From positions 1-64,000 of the forward strand of contig JAQUYL010000006.1 of NCBI GenBank assembly GCA_028691845.1: a stretch of DNA of 64,000 nt, written 5' to 3'. A program made the translations under genes and the position numbers. The notes beneath the pieces are model-generated. The model had not been told where the DNA came from and searched no databases. It saw only the letters and a list, made by a program, of their open reading frames with translations. This DNA is from Opitutaceae bacterium. GTDB taxonomy: Bacteria; Verrucomicrobiota; Verrucomicrobiia; Opitutales; Opitutaceae. Positions 37,721 through 46,560 of the stretch are shown one piece after another. The number at the start of each line of letters is the position of its first letter. Within the stretch, counting starts at the first letter, position 1.

Positions 37721-37789
37721 CATTCAGTCCCACTCTTCCCTCCGGGCTTGCGGCCTGCTTCACCCATCTCATCAACCCTCCCCCTCCAA

Positions 37790-38575
37790 ATGAAAACCGG
37801 CCTATTCCCCCTCCTGCTTGGAGTCATGGCGCTATCGCTGCCCGCCGCTCCCTTCACCACCTTCCAGGACGGCGAGACCTTCACCTATCGGGTGGGCTGG
37901 GGCATCTTTTGGCGCGCTGGGAAAATAACGATCGCCGCCCGGGAAAAAACGGTCAATGGAGCCCGCGAGATGCATGTCACAACGGAAATCCGCTCCCGTG
38001 GCATCATCCGCGCCTTTTATGAATACGAAAACCGGGGGGAAGTCGTGTTCGACCAAGATTCCGGCCGGCTACTGGTCACCCGCGAAAAGGGTTCGGATGG
38101 TCGCCACGACACCGATACTGAAACCACCTTCGATTACTCGAGCCATGTCGCCCGGCATGTGGATCGTGTCCACGCCGACCGCAGCACCACCGTGTCCATC
38201 CCGGAAGGCTGCCCCCTCGACTTGATCAGCGCCCTGGTGCAGACCCGCGACTGGAATCTCAAGCCGGGGGAGAAAAGAGACGTGCTGGTCAATTTCGGGG
38301 AGGAGTTTTTCGCCCTTGCCCTCTACGCCGTAGACTTCGAGGAGGTGCGTACGCCGCTCGGCACTTATCGCACGCTCATGCTTGCCCCGCGCATGGAGAA
38401 GGATCCCAAGGGCGTGTTCAAGCGGGGAGGCAGGATCCGGGTCTGGATCTCTCAGGGTGAAACCAAGCTGCCGGTGAAGATGCAGCTTCAGCTCAATTTC
38501 GGCTCCGCCACCATGTTGCTCGCCGACTACAGGTTGGACCCCCGCGCGCCCCAGAACTTGTCACCCATTAGGTGA
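37790..38575 (+). CDS. DUF3108 family periplasmic protein
   Basis: A 261-residue secreted protein (signal peptide LLLGVMALSLPAAP). The mature part starts FQDGETFTYRVGWGIFWRAG, with the GE-L-Y-V-WG pattern of DUF3108, and runs through EIRSRGIIRAFYEYENRGEV and VFKRGGRIRVWISQGETKLP. Proteins of this family are predicted lipocalin-like beta-barrels of unknown function in the envelope. Start at the ATG directly before the signal peptide. Its last codons lie within an inverted repeat that precedes the glycosyltransferase, likely the same transcript. Confidence 0.8.
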   Translation: MKTGLFPLLLGVMALSLPAAPFTTFQDGETFTYRVGWGIFWRAGKITIAAREKTVNGAREMHVTTEIRSRGIIRAFYEYENRGEVVFDQDSGRLLVTREKGSDGRHDTDTETTFDYSSHVARHVDRVHADRSTTVSIPEGCPLDLISALVQTRDWNLKPGEKRDVLVNFGEEFFALALYAVDFEEVRTPLGTYRTLMLAPRMEKDPKGVFKRGGRIRVWISQGETKLPVKMQLQLNFGSATMLLADYRLDPRAPQNLSPIR

Positions 38576-38578
38576 CAA
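38558..38578. repeat. Inverted repeat TTGTCACC-N5-GGTGACAA
   Basis: Perfect 8-bp arms around a CATTA spacer, overlapping the DUF3108 stop codon and ending just before the GGAAGGA ribosome-binding site of the next gene. The core GTCACC-N5-GGTGAC is shared with a hairpin at 48139-48164. Confidence 0.7.
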
Positions 38579-38595
38579 ATTGCGGAAGGACCTGC

Positions 38596-39510
38596 ATGAA
38601 AAGGATTCTTGTGCTCCGGGGTGGCGCGATGGGGGATTTCATTGTTACGCTGCCCGCCCTCGATTTGCTGCGCCGGCGCTGGCCGGAGGCTCAGATCGAA
38701 CTCATAGGCAACCCCCAGGTCGCAGTCTTGGGCGGGTGGACCGGACACCTGCATGCCCTGCATTCCCAGCACGCCGCCCGCTGGGTCCCTCTTTTCGGCC
38801 CGCCGCCCTTGCCGTCTGACCTGGGAACCTGGCTGGACGGTTTCGATCTCGTCCTGAACTACTGGCCGGATCCTGACCGCGCCCTGGCACGCCATTTCCC
38901 GCGGCACTCCCGGCAATCCTACCTCGCGGCCAGCGCGCAGCCGGTTCTGACCCCGGCCGCCCGGCATTTCTGCGCGCCTCTGCGCGAACTGGGACTAACG
39001 GCCACGAGCTTTCACAGCCGCCTGCCGTGCCTTTCCGGCCACCTTCGTGATGAAACCATCGCCATTCACCCAGGCAGTGGTTCCTCCCGCAAAAACTGGC
39101 CGCTGGAACGCTGGATTGAATTATGCGAACGCTTGAGCCAGTGGTCGCACGTCCCATTGCTCATCGTCGGCGGCGAAGCTGACGCCGCCGGGTTGGCGGC
39201 GTTATCACGCTTCGGGGAGGTCTCTCGCCAACTGCCTCTGCCAGCATTAGCCGAACGCCTGGCCCGCTGTCGGCTGTTTCTCGGCCACGATTCTGGCGTC
39301 AGTCATCTTGCCGCCGCTTCGCACACGCCCTGTTTGCTTCTATTTGGCCCAACCGATCCAGTGATGTGGGCGCCGCCAGGCGAACACGTCCGCGTCCTGC
39401 GTGAGGGGACTGACCTGAAAACGATCCCCGTCGAAAAAGTGTGGGCGACACTGATCCGGTTAGCTTCAGAAGCTTCCGCCGGATTGCCTCCGTCCACTTC
39501 CTCCGCCTGA
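38596..39510 (+). CDS. Glycosyltransferase family 9 (heptosyltransferase-like)
   Basis: A 304-residue cytoplasmic enzyme of the ADP-heptose:LPS heptosyltransferase type. N-terminal MKRILVLRGGAMGDFIVTLP is the acceptor-side GxLGD-like motif. The C-terminal domain has IAIHPGSGSSRKNWPLERW, FLGHDSGVSHLAAASHTPCL and LLFGPTDPVMWAP for nucleotide-sugar binding. Function is probably adding a core sugar to lipopolysaccharide; the exact donor is unknown. The ATG at 38596 has a good GGAAGGA five bases upstream. Confidence 0.9.
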   Translation: MKRILVLRGGAMGDFIVTLPALDLLRRRWPEAQIELIGNPQVAVLGGWTGHLHALHSQHAARWVPLFGPPPLPSDLGTWLDGFDLVLNYWPDPDRALARHFPRHSRQSYLAASAQPVLTPAARHFCAPLRELGLTATSFHSRLPCLSGHLRDETIAIHPGSGSSRKNWPLERWIELCERLSQWSHVPLLIVGGEADAAGLAALSRFGEVSRQLPLPALAERLARCRLFLGHDSGVSHLAAASHTPCLLLFGPTDPVMWAPPGEHVRVLREGTDLKTIPVEKVWATLIRLASEASAGLPPSTSSA

Positions 39511-39610
39511 CTCCATTGCCTCAACACGAAAAGGCCCCACCTAGATTTCCGCGGCCGAGAGGCTGTGTCTGCAGGGCGTCCGCCGGCAGGTCCTCTGCGC
39601 AACAGATCCC

Positions 39611-39739
39611 TAGAGCATTTTCTGTTTTCATGGACGTGCACAATTGTAGCCGGCCTCGTTGAGGCCGGCCGGGAGGAGGTCCCGGGGTCAGCGGCCTCGG
39701 CTGCTACAAAAAGCGTCAATCTAACCCGAAAACGCTCTA
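39611..39739. mobile_element. MITE-like element
   Basis: 129 bp bounded by TAGAGCATTTTC (39611-39622) and GAAAACGCTCTA (39728-39739), inverted with 11 of 12 positions matching. Inside lie nested palindromes: TTGTAGC/GCTACAA and a strong GCCGGCCTC/GAGGCCGGC hairpin. It has no coding capacity. TA at both outer ends fits the TA target preference of IS630/Tc1-type elements (inference). Its right end overlaps the last codon of the glycosylase gene. Confidence 0.75.
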
Positions 39740-40294
39740 TCCCCGCAATGCTTTCGCATCCAATTGAAGCCGCCAGGGCTTCCCGGCCCAAATCGGACCC
39801 GCATACCCAACCCCGATGCGCGGTGCCGCCAAAATGAAGCGAGGCGCGATATATAGTCCATGGTCCTCAATCCACAGACCCGATTGCGGTGCCGCTGCCG
39901 TTCCGTTTAGCCTGCGATCGATCTCCAAGGCCTTGGTCAGTCTTCCAGGTCCGTTAATGCCCGCGATGCCACGTATCAAGATGGCCGCCGGATAATCGGC
40001 CGGGCCAGTCACGAGATTGAGCATCTCGTGCACACCATAACAAAGGTAAACATACCAGATGCCCCCCTCGCGGTACATGACTTCAGTACGGGCAGTGCGC
40101 CCCCTGCTGGCATGCGACGCCCGATCATTTTCTCCATCGTAGGCTTCCACCTCGGTGATCATATGCTGGCTCACGGTGCCATCCGACCGGCAGCGCATGA
40201 TCATTTTCCCCAGCAGCCAGCGCGCAACACTCAGCGTGTTCCCGCTCTTCAATCGTTGGACCGGCACGACTTGTTTCACATCAGGGCATTTCAC
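39737..40294 (-). CDS. 3-methyladenine DNA glycosylase (AAG/MPG family)
   Basis: Removes alkylated purines in base-excision repair. Signature parts: LARWLLGK-like VARWLLGKMIMRC, ITEVEAYDGENDRASHA (with the catalytic-water Glu and following His), YREGGIWYVYLCYGVHEMLNLV, and GIAGINGPGRLTKAL. Length is about 185 residues if it starts at GTG 40294, close to family size; an upstream GTG at 40411 would add a doubtful extension, and no in-frame ATG fits. The stop codon TAG comprises the terminal three bases of the MITE-like element, so the natural C terminus may have been changed. Confidence 0.88.
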   Translation of the reverse strand: MKCPDVKQVVPVQRLKSGNTLSVARWLLGKMIMRCRSDGTVSQHMITEVEAYDGENDRASHASRGRTARTEVMYREGGIWYVYLCYGVHEMLNLVTGPADYPAAILIRGIAGINGPGRLTKALEIDRRLNGTAAAPQSGLWIEDHGLYIAPRFILAAPRIGVGYAGPIWAGKPWRLQLDAKALRG

Positions 40295-40597
40295 TGCTGG
40301 GGAACAAAGAGGCAATCCCTTGCCAAAACCGCTGACTGCGTCCTGTACCGATGGAGGAGGCGTCCTGCAAGCCCGAGCCCGACCTGGACGCAGCACGGAG
40401 GGGTTGGCCACCGCCTTGCGTAACTATCAGTCCCGCAAAATGTACTCAATTTGGAATGGTCAAATACCCTTGGTTTACGAAACCCGAGGAGGCCGCACTA
40501 GTCATTGCCTTGCCCATCGATAGGCAACTTCTGATCAGAAAAAAATTATCTCCTTGCTTCCCGCCGCCCAAGCACCCTTATTTCGCGGTTTTACTTT
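40295..40597. other. Intergenic region upstream of rplU
   Basis: Divergent spacer of about 300 bases between the glycosylase and rplU. A + strand frame exists but has no protein-like features. It should hold the rplU-rpmA promoter; an AT-rich block near 40540-40550 precedes the rplU leader. No defined motif is claimed. Confidence 0.35.
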
Positions 40598-40912
40598 ATG
40601 AAAGCCACCATCAAAACCCAGGGGAAACAGTTCTCGGTCAGTGAGGGAGACATCCTCATCGTTGACCGTTATCCCAAGACGGAGGCGGGCTCGACCATCG
40701 AGATTACCGAGGTCCTCGCCGCTGGTGAAGGCGATAATTTCAAAGTTGGCGCCCCCTTCCTTTCCGGAGCGTCCGTCCAGGCCAAAGTCCTCGAAAACAA
40801 GCGCGGCGCCAAGGTAATCATCTTCAAGAAAAAGAAGCGCAAGGGCTACGAGAAAAAGCGCGGCCACCGTCAGGAATTGTCCGTCATCAAGATCGAATCC
40901 ATTAAAGCATAA
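40598..40912 (+). CDS. rplU: 50S ribosomal protein L21
   Basis: 104-residue L21 ([20 protein letters not shown], then [19 protein letters not shown], and the basic loop [20 protein letters not shown], a hallmark of L21). Binds 23S rRNA and contacts L20. Followed 9 bases later by rpmA, the usual pair. Confidence 0.98.
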   Translation: MKATIKTQGKQFSVSEGDILIVDRYPKTEAGSTIEITEVLAAGEGDNFKVGAPFLSGASVQAKVLENKRGAKVIIFKKKKRKGYEKKRGHRQELSVIKIESIKA

Positions 40913-40921
40913 GGAACCGCC

Positions 40922-41161
40922 ATGGCACACAAGAAAGGTCAGGGAACAAGCACCAACGGCCGCGAGAGTCATGCCCAGCGGCTTGGCATCAAACTCTTCG
41001 GCGGCCAGCAGGTGATCGCCGGCAACATCATCGTCCGCCAGCGGGGCACCAAGCTCCATCCAGGCAAGGGCGTGGGCGTCGGCCGCGATTGGACGCTTTT
41101 TGCGCTGCGCGACGGCACCGTCGAATTCGACAAGGCGCACCGCAGGGTCAACGTCGTCTAG
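40922..41161 (+). CDS. rpmA: 50S ribosomal protein L27
   Basis: 79-residue L27 beginning [20 protein letters not shown], with [20 protein letters not shown] and [20 protein letters not shown]. The N-terminal tail reaches the peptidyl-transferase centre. There is no cleavable Firmicutes-type extension. Ends in a strong terminator. Confidence 0.98.
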   Translation: MAHKKGQGTSTNGRESHAQRLGIKLFGGQQVIAGNIIVRQRGTKLHPGKGVGVGRDWTLFALRDGTVEFDKAHRRVNVV

Positions 41162-41182
41162 CTCTACCAGCAACCGTCTTTC

Positions 41183-41211
41183 AAGGCGCGGCCGGCCGGC
41201 TGCGCCTTTTT
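41183..41211 (+). terminator. Intrinsic terminator after rpmA
   Basis: AAGGCGC (41183-41189) pairs with GCGCCTT (41202-41208), extended by a GC-rich inner stem, and is followed by a T-run to 41211. It lies 21 bases after the rpmA stop. Confidence 0.85.
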
Positions 41212-41328
41212 GTTGCCAGAGGTCCGCGCAGCATTGCGCGGCAATTCTTGCCCCTGCCATCGAACCGCTGCCCACGCCCCCGACAAATCCGCGTTGCCTC
41301 GGCTCTCCCCTCCCATCACCCTGCGCTT

Positions 41329-41700
41329 GTGTCCGATCGTCTCATCGAGCTTCAGCGCCAGCGCGCGCTTCTGCAGGAACACCTCGCCTGGATCGATCAC
41401 GAAATTGCAGCAGAGACAAACCGCCCCGGGGTGGCGACTCCGCAGGGTCGCACGGCACCAATCCCTCCACTGACGGCCCCTGTTTCAGCACGGGCTGGCG
41501 CCGAGGCGATTCTTTCCGAATACGAAACGGACCAGAAATCGCTGAAAAACGATGTCCGCAAAGGCTGCCTGCTCTACCTCGCGATCGCTTTCGCCCTGGT
41601 CGGCCTGGGTGTCCTCATGCTTTACTTTTACTCGCGCTCGCTAGCGTCAGACCGTCCGCCCCGGGCCCCTCCGGCCGCCAGGGCGGAGTCCGGCCGCTAG
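41329..41700 (+). CDS. Small single-pass membrane protein
   Basis: Unrecognised 123-residue protein. It begins with an amphipathic, probably coiled-coil helix (SDRLIELQRQRALLQEHLAW, then IDHEIAAE), has a Pro/Ala-rich middle and one C-terminal membrane helix (GCLLYLAIAFALVGLGVLML). The start is a GTG at 41329, where the protein-like sequence begins; the frame is open further upstream through the rpmA terminator region. It ends about 40 bases before the convergent pheA. Function unknown. Confidence 0.6.
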   Translation: MSDRLIELQRQRALLQEHLAWIDHEIAAETNRPGVATPQGRTAPIPPLTAPVSARAGAEAILSEYETDQKSLKNDVRKGCLLYLAIAFALVGLGVLMLYFYSRSLASDRPPRAPPAARAESGR

Positions 41701-41743
41701 CCGGATGGAGAGCGGCCGGGCCGGGCCGGACCTGTCGTCCCGC

Positions 41744-42832
41744 TCAGGTTATGTATTTCCTGTCTTCGGCCGGATAGCTGCCGAGCCATTTCACGAACGG
41801 ACAAATCCGGCGCAATTCCTTGACCGCGGCCTGCAGCTTGGGCTCCTCGATGTGTCCGGAGACATCGACAAAGAAATAATAGTCCCACGGCCGCTTCTTG
41901 CTCGGGCGCGATTCGATTTTCGTCATGTTGATGCGGCGCTTGCTCAGCGGTTCAAGCATCCGCAACAGCGAACCGGGCTCGTCGCTCAGGGAGATGATGA
42001 AACTGCTCTTGTCCTTGCCCTCGCCAACGCTGCCGGACGGTTGCCGCCCGAGGATGAAGAACCGCGTCATGTTGTCGGCCTTGTCCTGGATATTGTCCAC
42101 CAGTACCGGCATGTCGTGGTGCTCGGCCGCCAGTCGGCTGGCCACTGCCGCGGCCCCCTTTTCGCCCTTGGCGATCTGCACTGCCCGGGCGGTACTCGGG
42201 GCCTCAACGAGCTGGGCATGGGGCAGATGCCGCTGCAGCCACATGCGGCATTGGGCCAGCGCCTGGTCCTTCGAGTAGACCTTTGTGATCTGGTCAAGCG
42301 GTTCTCTGGAGATGAGCGCGTGGGAGACTTCTAGGTAAAGCTGCGCGACAATCTTCAGTTCCGAATCCACGAACAGATCCAAGGCGTCGCGGACCGACCC
42401 TTCGGTCGAATTCTCGATGGGAATGACCCCATAGTCGGCCTCCCCCTTTCCCACCGCGGTGAAAATATCCGCAATGGTGGCCATCGCATGGTAGTCCACG
42501 CTGGTGCCAAATTTCCGAATCGCCGCCTGGTGCGTGTTCGTGGCTTCTGGCCCGAGATAGGCGATCAGCAGCGGCTTCTCGAGGGCAATGGCCGCCGACA
42601 TGATCTCGCGGTAGATCGTCCGGAGCGCCTCGTCCTTCAGCAGACCCTTGTTCGCCTCGCATACCTTCCGCAGCACGAGCGCCTCCCGCTCGGCCACATA
42701 GATGGGCCCGCCCTTGCTGCGCTTGAGCCGGCCAATCTCCTTTGCCAGCGTCAGACGCCGGTTCAACAATGCCACCACCCGCTGGTCCAGCGCATCGATC
42801 CTCGCGCGAATGCTTCCCAGATTCTTTTTCAT
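41744..42832 (-). CDS. pheA: Bifunctional chorismate mutase / prephenate dehydratase
   Basis: Converts chorismate to prephenate and then to phenylpyruvate in phenylalanine synthesis. An AroQ-type mutase domain (about 1-85, IRARIDALDQRVVALLNRR), a dehydratase domain (about 90-275, LGPEATNTHQAAIRKFG, then VIPIENSTEGSV and the DNMTRFFIL Thr-Arg motif), and a C-terminal ACT regulatory domain (about 285-362, ESRPSKKRPWDYYFFVDVSG) that binds Phe. The GALS-type effector site appears as DEPGSLLRMLEPLSKRRINM. Start overlaps the scpB stop by 4 bases. Confidence 0.97.
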   Translation of the reverse strand: MKKNLGSIRARIDALDQRVVALLNRRLTLAKEIGRLKRSKGGPIYVAEREALVLRKVCEANKGLLKDEALRTIYREIMSAAIALEKPLLIAYLGPEATNTHQAAIRKFGTSVDYHAMATIADIFTAVGKGEADYGVIPIENSTEGSVRDALDLFVDSELKIVAQLYLEVSHALISREPLDQITKVYSKDQALAQCRMWLQRHLPHAQLVEAPSTARAVQIAKGEKGAAAVASRLAAEHHDMPVLVDNIQDKADNMTRFFILGRQPSGSVGEGKDKSSFIISLSDEPGSLLRMLEPLSKRRINMTKIESRPSKKRPWDYYFFVDVSGHIEEPKLQAAVKELRRICPFVKWLGSYPAEDRKYIT

Positions 42833-43653
42833 GTCTTGGCTTGCGTTTCCTTGGCCGCGTCCGGCGTTTCGGACTCCCGCGGCGCGTCCTTAAGGTCCAG
42901 TTGTTCGGCCTCGTTTTCATCGAGCCCCATGTCCGCATCTGTGGCCGCTTGCGGCTGGCTGACCGCCTGCAGCCACGTGTCGATCTGGCGCGGCGACAGC
43001 ACATCCGACGCGGGCAGTTCATCTATGGATTTGATGCCAACAAACTCCAGGAAGGCGTCGGTTGTCCCGTACTGGATTGGCCGGCCGGGCAGGTCGGCCC
43101 GACCCACCACATAAACGAGGTCGCGCTCCAGCAGTTTCGACAGGCCCGCCTCCGCGGACACTCCGCGGATGTGCTCGATTTCGGCGCGTGTCACCGGCTG
43201 CCGGTAGGCCACGATCGCCAGCGTTTCGATCACCGAAGGGCTCAACCGTGCCGGTCGCGGCTCGTTGCGCAGCAAACGCATCCAGCGGGCGTAGCGCGGA
43301 TGCGTCACAAGCCTCCAGCCACTATGTCCCTCAAGCAGCAAGGTGGGGCCTTGGGTGGAGTGCAATTCGGCGGCAATTGCCTCCATCGCCTCCCGAATTT
43401 GGGCGACTGTCACTAGCGACGGCACGTCGCGGTAAATCTCGTCTTCCTCTGTTGGGGCCGGCCCCGCCGGCGTCTCTCCGGCCGGCGCGCCGGTTTCGGG
43501 GCCGGTTTCCGGCGTCTCGGGATCTGCCGGCAGCGGCAGCTCGCCCGACTGCTCGTGAAAACGCGTGAAAGCCGTCTGGATGTCTTTGGCCGCCAGCGGG
43601 CCGTTCGAAGCGAACAGCATCACCTTCAGCACTTGTTTGAGATCAAAAGCCAT
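42829..43653 (-). CDS. scpB: Segregation and condensation protein B
   Basis: Kleisin-associated winged-helix protein of the SMC-ScpAB condensin complex. The core carries GWRLVTHPRYARWMRLL, LSPSVIETLAIVAYRQPVTR, AEIEHIRGVSAEAGLSKLLE, GRADLPGRPIQYGTTDAFLE. It differs from compact homologues by a Pro/Glu-rich insert (about residues 35-70) in the first winged helix and by an acidic C-terminal tail. Length 274. No scpA in the window; it is coupled to pheA by a 4-bp overlap. Confidence 0.95.
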   Translation of the reverse strand: MAFDLKQVLKVMLFASNGPLAAKDIQTAFTRFHEQSGELPLPADPETPETGPETGAPAGETPAGPAPTEEDEIYRDVPSLVTVAQIREAMEAIAAELHSTQGPTLLLEGHSGWRLVTHPRYARWMRLLRNEPRPARLSPSVIETLAIVAYRQPVTRAEIEHIRGVSAEAGLSKLLERDLVYVVGRADLPGRPIQYGTTDAFLEFVGIKSIDELPASDVLSPRQIDTWLQAVSQPQAATDADMGLDENEAEQLDLKDAPRESETPDAAKETQAKT

Positions 43654-43780
43654 GCGGAAATATCACGTCCTTGAATGCCGCGAAGCCCCGGCCAAGCAAT
43701 CATGAAAACCGGGATCTTTTTCAGGCTAGCCGCCCACCCCCTCGCCGGTTACTCAAGAATCCGGCAACCCAAATCCGCCC

Positions 43781-45370
43781 ATGACCTGGTCTCGCTTTAA
43801 AACCCATTATTACACGGATTCGAAACTGGGCCTGTCGCTCGATATCAGCCGGATGCTTTTCCCCGACGGCTATCTCGAGTCAATGGCCCCGCGGCTCCAG
43901 CAGGCCTTCGCCGCCATGGCCGAGCTGGAGAAAGGATCCGTCGCCAACCCGGACGAGAACCGCATGGTCGGCCACTACTGGCTGCGCGCGCCCGAGCTCG
44001 CCCCTACCAGGGAAATCTCCGAGGCCATATCGTCGACCCTCGCGGCGATCAAGGGTTTCGCCGCCAAGGTCCACCGGGGTGAGATCGCCGGCCCCGCCGG
44101 CAAATTCCGTGAAATTTTGGTGGTTGGCATCGGCGGTTCCGCCCTGGGCCCCCAGTTCGTCAGCCATGCGCTCGGCCGGCAAAAATCACGGCGCGATAAA
44201 ATGGGCGTCCACTTCTTCGACAACACTGATCCCGACGGCATGGATTATGTTCTCAAGGAACTTGGCCGCCGTCTTCAATCCACCCTGGTGATCGTGATTT
44301 CCAAGTCGGGGGGCACGGTCGAGACGCGCAATGGCCAGCTCGAGGCCGCGGCGGCGTTCAAGGCGGCTGGCCTCCATTATCCCAGGCACTTTGTTGCCGT
44401 GACCGGCGCAAACTCCAAACTGGACCGAACGGCTGCGGCGGAGGGATGGCTCGCCCGTTTCCCGATGTGGGACTGGGTCGGGGGCCGCACGTCCGAACTG
44501 TGTGCGGTCGGTCTGCTGCCGGCGGCCCTGCAGGGCATCAACATCGAACAGTTGCTTGCCGGCGCCGCGGCCATGGACGTGGTCACCCGCCGGCCCTCCG
44601 TACGGGACAACCCGGCCGCACTTCTGGCACTCATGTGGCACTGGGCCACCGATGGACGCGGCACCAAGGACATGGTCGTGCTGCCTTACAAGGATCGTCT
44701 GCTGCTTTTCTCCCGTTACTTGCAGCAGCTGGTCATGGAGTCACTCGGCAAGGAACTCGACTTGCAGGGGCGCGTGGTCAACCAGGGCCTGTCAGTCTAT
44801 GGCAACAAGGGTTCCACCGACCAGCACGCCTATGTGCAGCAACTCCGGGAAGGCGTGGACAATTTCTTCGTCACCTTCATCGAAGTCCTGCGGGATCGCC
44901 CGACGATCAGCATGGAGATTGAAGCCGGCGGCATCACCAGTGGCGACTACCTCCAGGGTTTCCTGCTCGGCACCCGTGATGCCCTGACGGAGAAAAACCG
45001 CCCCTCCGTCACGATCACGGTGCCCGACGTCTCCCCCCGCACCATCGGGATGCTCATCGCGCTCTATGAACGGGTGGTTGGCCTATACGCCTCACTGATC
45101 GGCATCAATCCCTATCACCAGCCCGGGGTCGAGGCGGGCAAAAAGGCGGCAGGCGGTGTGATCACCCTGCGCCGGCTGATCGTCGAGAGCCTTCGGGCCG
45201 TACCCGGACGGACGTTCACCGCGGAAGCTCTTGCTGCGCACCTCGATCGGACAGACCAGACCGAGCTCGTCTTCAAGGTCCTGGAACACTTGGCCGCCAA
45301 TCCCGATTCCGGCGTCGTAAAACAGTCCTGCAAACCTTGGTTTGACTCCAACTATTCGTACGGACGCTGA
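43781..45370 (+). CDS. pgi: Glucose-6-phosphate isomerase
   Basis: Glycolytic interconversion of glucose-6-P and fructose-6-P. Two SIS domains: [59 protein letters not shown], and the signature [20 protein letters not shown], which carries catalytic residues. The 529-residue chain has an additional C-terminal domain ([20 protein letters not shown]) found in long PVC-type Pgi proteins. The ATG at 43781 fits the family start. Followed by 145 bases and a small lipoprotein gene. Confidence 0.97.
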   Translation: MTWSRFKTHYYTDSKLGLSLDISRMLFPDGYLESMAPRLQQAFAAMAELEKGSVANPDENRMVGHYWLRAPELAPTREISEAISSTLAAIKGFAAKVHRGEIAGPAGKFREILVVGIGGSALGPQFVSHALGRQKSRRDKMGVHFFDNTDPDGMDYVLKELGRRLQSTLVIVISKSGGTVETRNGQLEAAAAFKAAGLHYPRHFVAVTGANSKLDRTAAAEGWLARFPMWDWVGGRTSELCAVGLLPAALQGINIEQLLAGAAAMDVVTRRPSVRDNPAALLALMWHWATDGRGTKDMVVLPYKDRLLLFSRYLQQLVMESLGKELDLQGRVVNQGLSVYGNKGSTDQHAYVQQLREGVDNFFVTFIEVLRDRPTISMEIEAGGITSGDYLQGFLLGTRDALTEKNRPSVTITVPDVSPRTIGMLIALYERVVGLYASLIGINPYHQPGVEAGKKAAGGVITLRRLIVESLRAVPGRTFTAEALAAHLDRTDQTELVFKVLEHLAANPDSGVVKQSCKPWFDSNYSYGR

Positions 45371-45515
45371 ACACCCCCTCCCGGGGAGCTTCCCTCCGCC
45401 GTCCCTGTCCAATTGCCGCCATTGTACATCCTGTCCGCTCCGCAGGCTGGGGATATTCCGAACCAGCATTGGATAGTTGCGCATTGGCGGGATACTAGTA
45501 TTTAGCCACTAAATC

Positions 45516-45680
45516 ATGAATCGCCTTGTCCGACTGATCCTTGCCTCCGTGCTGCTAGCGCTGCTTGGACTGACCTCCGGTTGCTCATCGGGGACCAGCA
45601 AAGAATCCTCCATCCCATGGAGCCGCCCCGCTACTTGGGAAGGTCAGATCCCCGGCATGGGTTCGCCCAGCGGTCTCTGA
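45516..45680 (+). CDS. Small lipoprotein, 54 residues
   Basis: ATG 45516 opens a 54-codon frame: a signal peptide with LILASVLLALLGLTSGC as lipobox (Cys near residue 23) and a short mature part ending SIPWSRPATWEGQIPGMG plus five residues. The clean signal, lipobox and Trp-rich tail make it a genuine gene. Similar short Pro-Trp lipoproteins occur in related genomes as far as I recall; no function is known. It lies between pgi and rsmI on the same strand, and a weak promoter-like TTGCGC-N16-TATTTA lies just upstream. Confidence 0.75.
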   Translation: MNRLVRLILASVLLALLGLTSGCSSGTSKESSIPWSRPATWEGQIPGMGSPSGL

Positions 45681-45734
45681 CATTTCTCTTGCCGCGCACT
45701 GCAAATCCGGCCTCTGGTCGGATTTTTTATTTCG

Positions 45735-46445
45735 ATGGAAAACGCCTCACTCACTCCGCAACCCGGGCACCTGTATGTGGTGGCAACCCCCATCGGCAAT
45801 CTGGCGGATCTGACCAATCGCGCCCGGGCCATCCTCGCTGCAGTGGATGTCGTGGCCTGCGAGGACACCCGTACCACGGGCGCCTTGCTGCACCGGCTGG
45901 GCCTTCACCGTGAACTAACAGCCTACCACGAGCACAACGAAATCGAGGCCGCGGAACACCTCGCCAACCTGCTCGCCGCCGGAAAATCCCTGGCTCTCGT
46001 CACTGACGCCGGCACACCTGGCCTGAGCGATCCCGGTTTCCGGCTCGTCCGAGCCTGCCGCCGGCGCCAATTACCGGTTGTGCCAGTGCCGGGACCATCG
46101 GCCCTAGTGACCGTGTTGAGCGCGGCCGGCCTGCCCACCAACGGTTTTCTTTTCGTCGGTTTTCTTCCGCCAAAGTCCGCCGCGCGCGTCACCTTTCTCC
46201 AGAAATACCAAGCCTTCCCCTATACCCTGGCGTTCTACGAGAGCTGCCATCGCATCGACAAATTCGTGCGTGAAATCCTCGCCGTCTGCGGACCCGATCG
46301 GGTGCTCTGCGTGGCCAAGGAAGTCACGAAAATCCACGAAACCTTTCTCGTCGGGCCAGTGAGTGAGGTCGCCACCCGCCTGACCAAACTCAGCCTCAAG
46401 GGCGAATTCGTCGTATTGATTGCCCCGACCAACTTTACGCTGTAG
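45735..46445 (+). CDS. rsmI: 16S rRNA (cytidine-1402-2'-O)-methyltransferase
   Basis: SAM-dependent methylase of the decoding-centre nucleotide C1402. Tetrapyrrole-methylase fold with GHLYVVATPIGNLADLTNRA, VACEDTRTTGALLHRLG, ALVTDAGTPGLSDPGFRLV, VPVPGPSALVTVLSAAGLP, and FYESCHRIDKFVREI. Length 236 is slightly short because the C-terminal extension of enteric RsmI is missing. Start at the ATG before the conserved N terminus. Confidence 0.97.
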   Translation: MENASLTPQPGHLYVVATPIGNLADLTNRARAILAAVDVVACEDTRTTGALLHRLGLHRELTAYHEHNEIEAAEHLANLLAAGKSLALVTDAGTPGLSDPGFRLVRACRRRQLPVVPVPGPSALVTVLSAAGLPTNGFLFVGFLPPKSAARVTFLQKYQAFPYTLAFYESCHRIDKFVREILAVCGPDRVLCVAKEVTKIHETFLVGPVSEVATRLTKLSLKGEFVVLIAPTNFTL

Positions 46446-46560
46446 TCGGCAGCCGACGTCTCCTTCTGGATCGCGCCCCGGGGGACCCGGGACCGGGGAA
46501 GGCAGTCGATCCCGTCTCTTTTTCTTTGCGCCCTTTGCGCCTTTTTGCGGTCATGAAATC

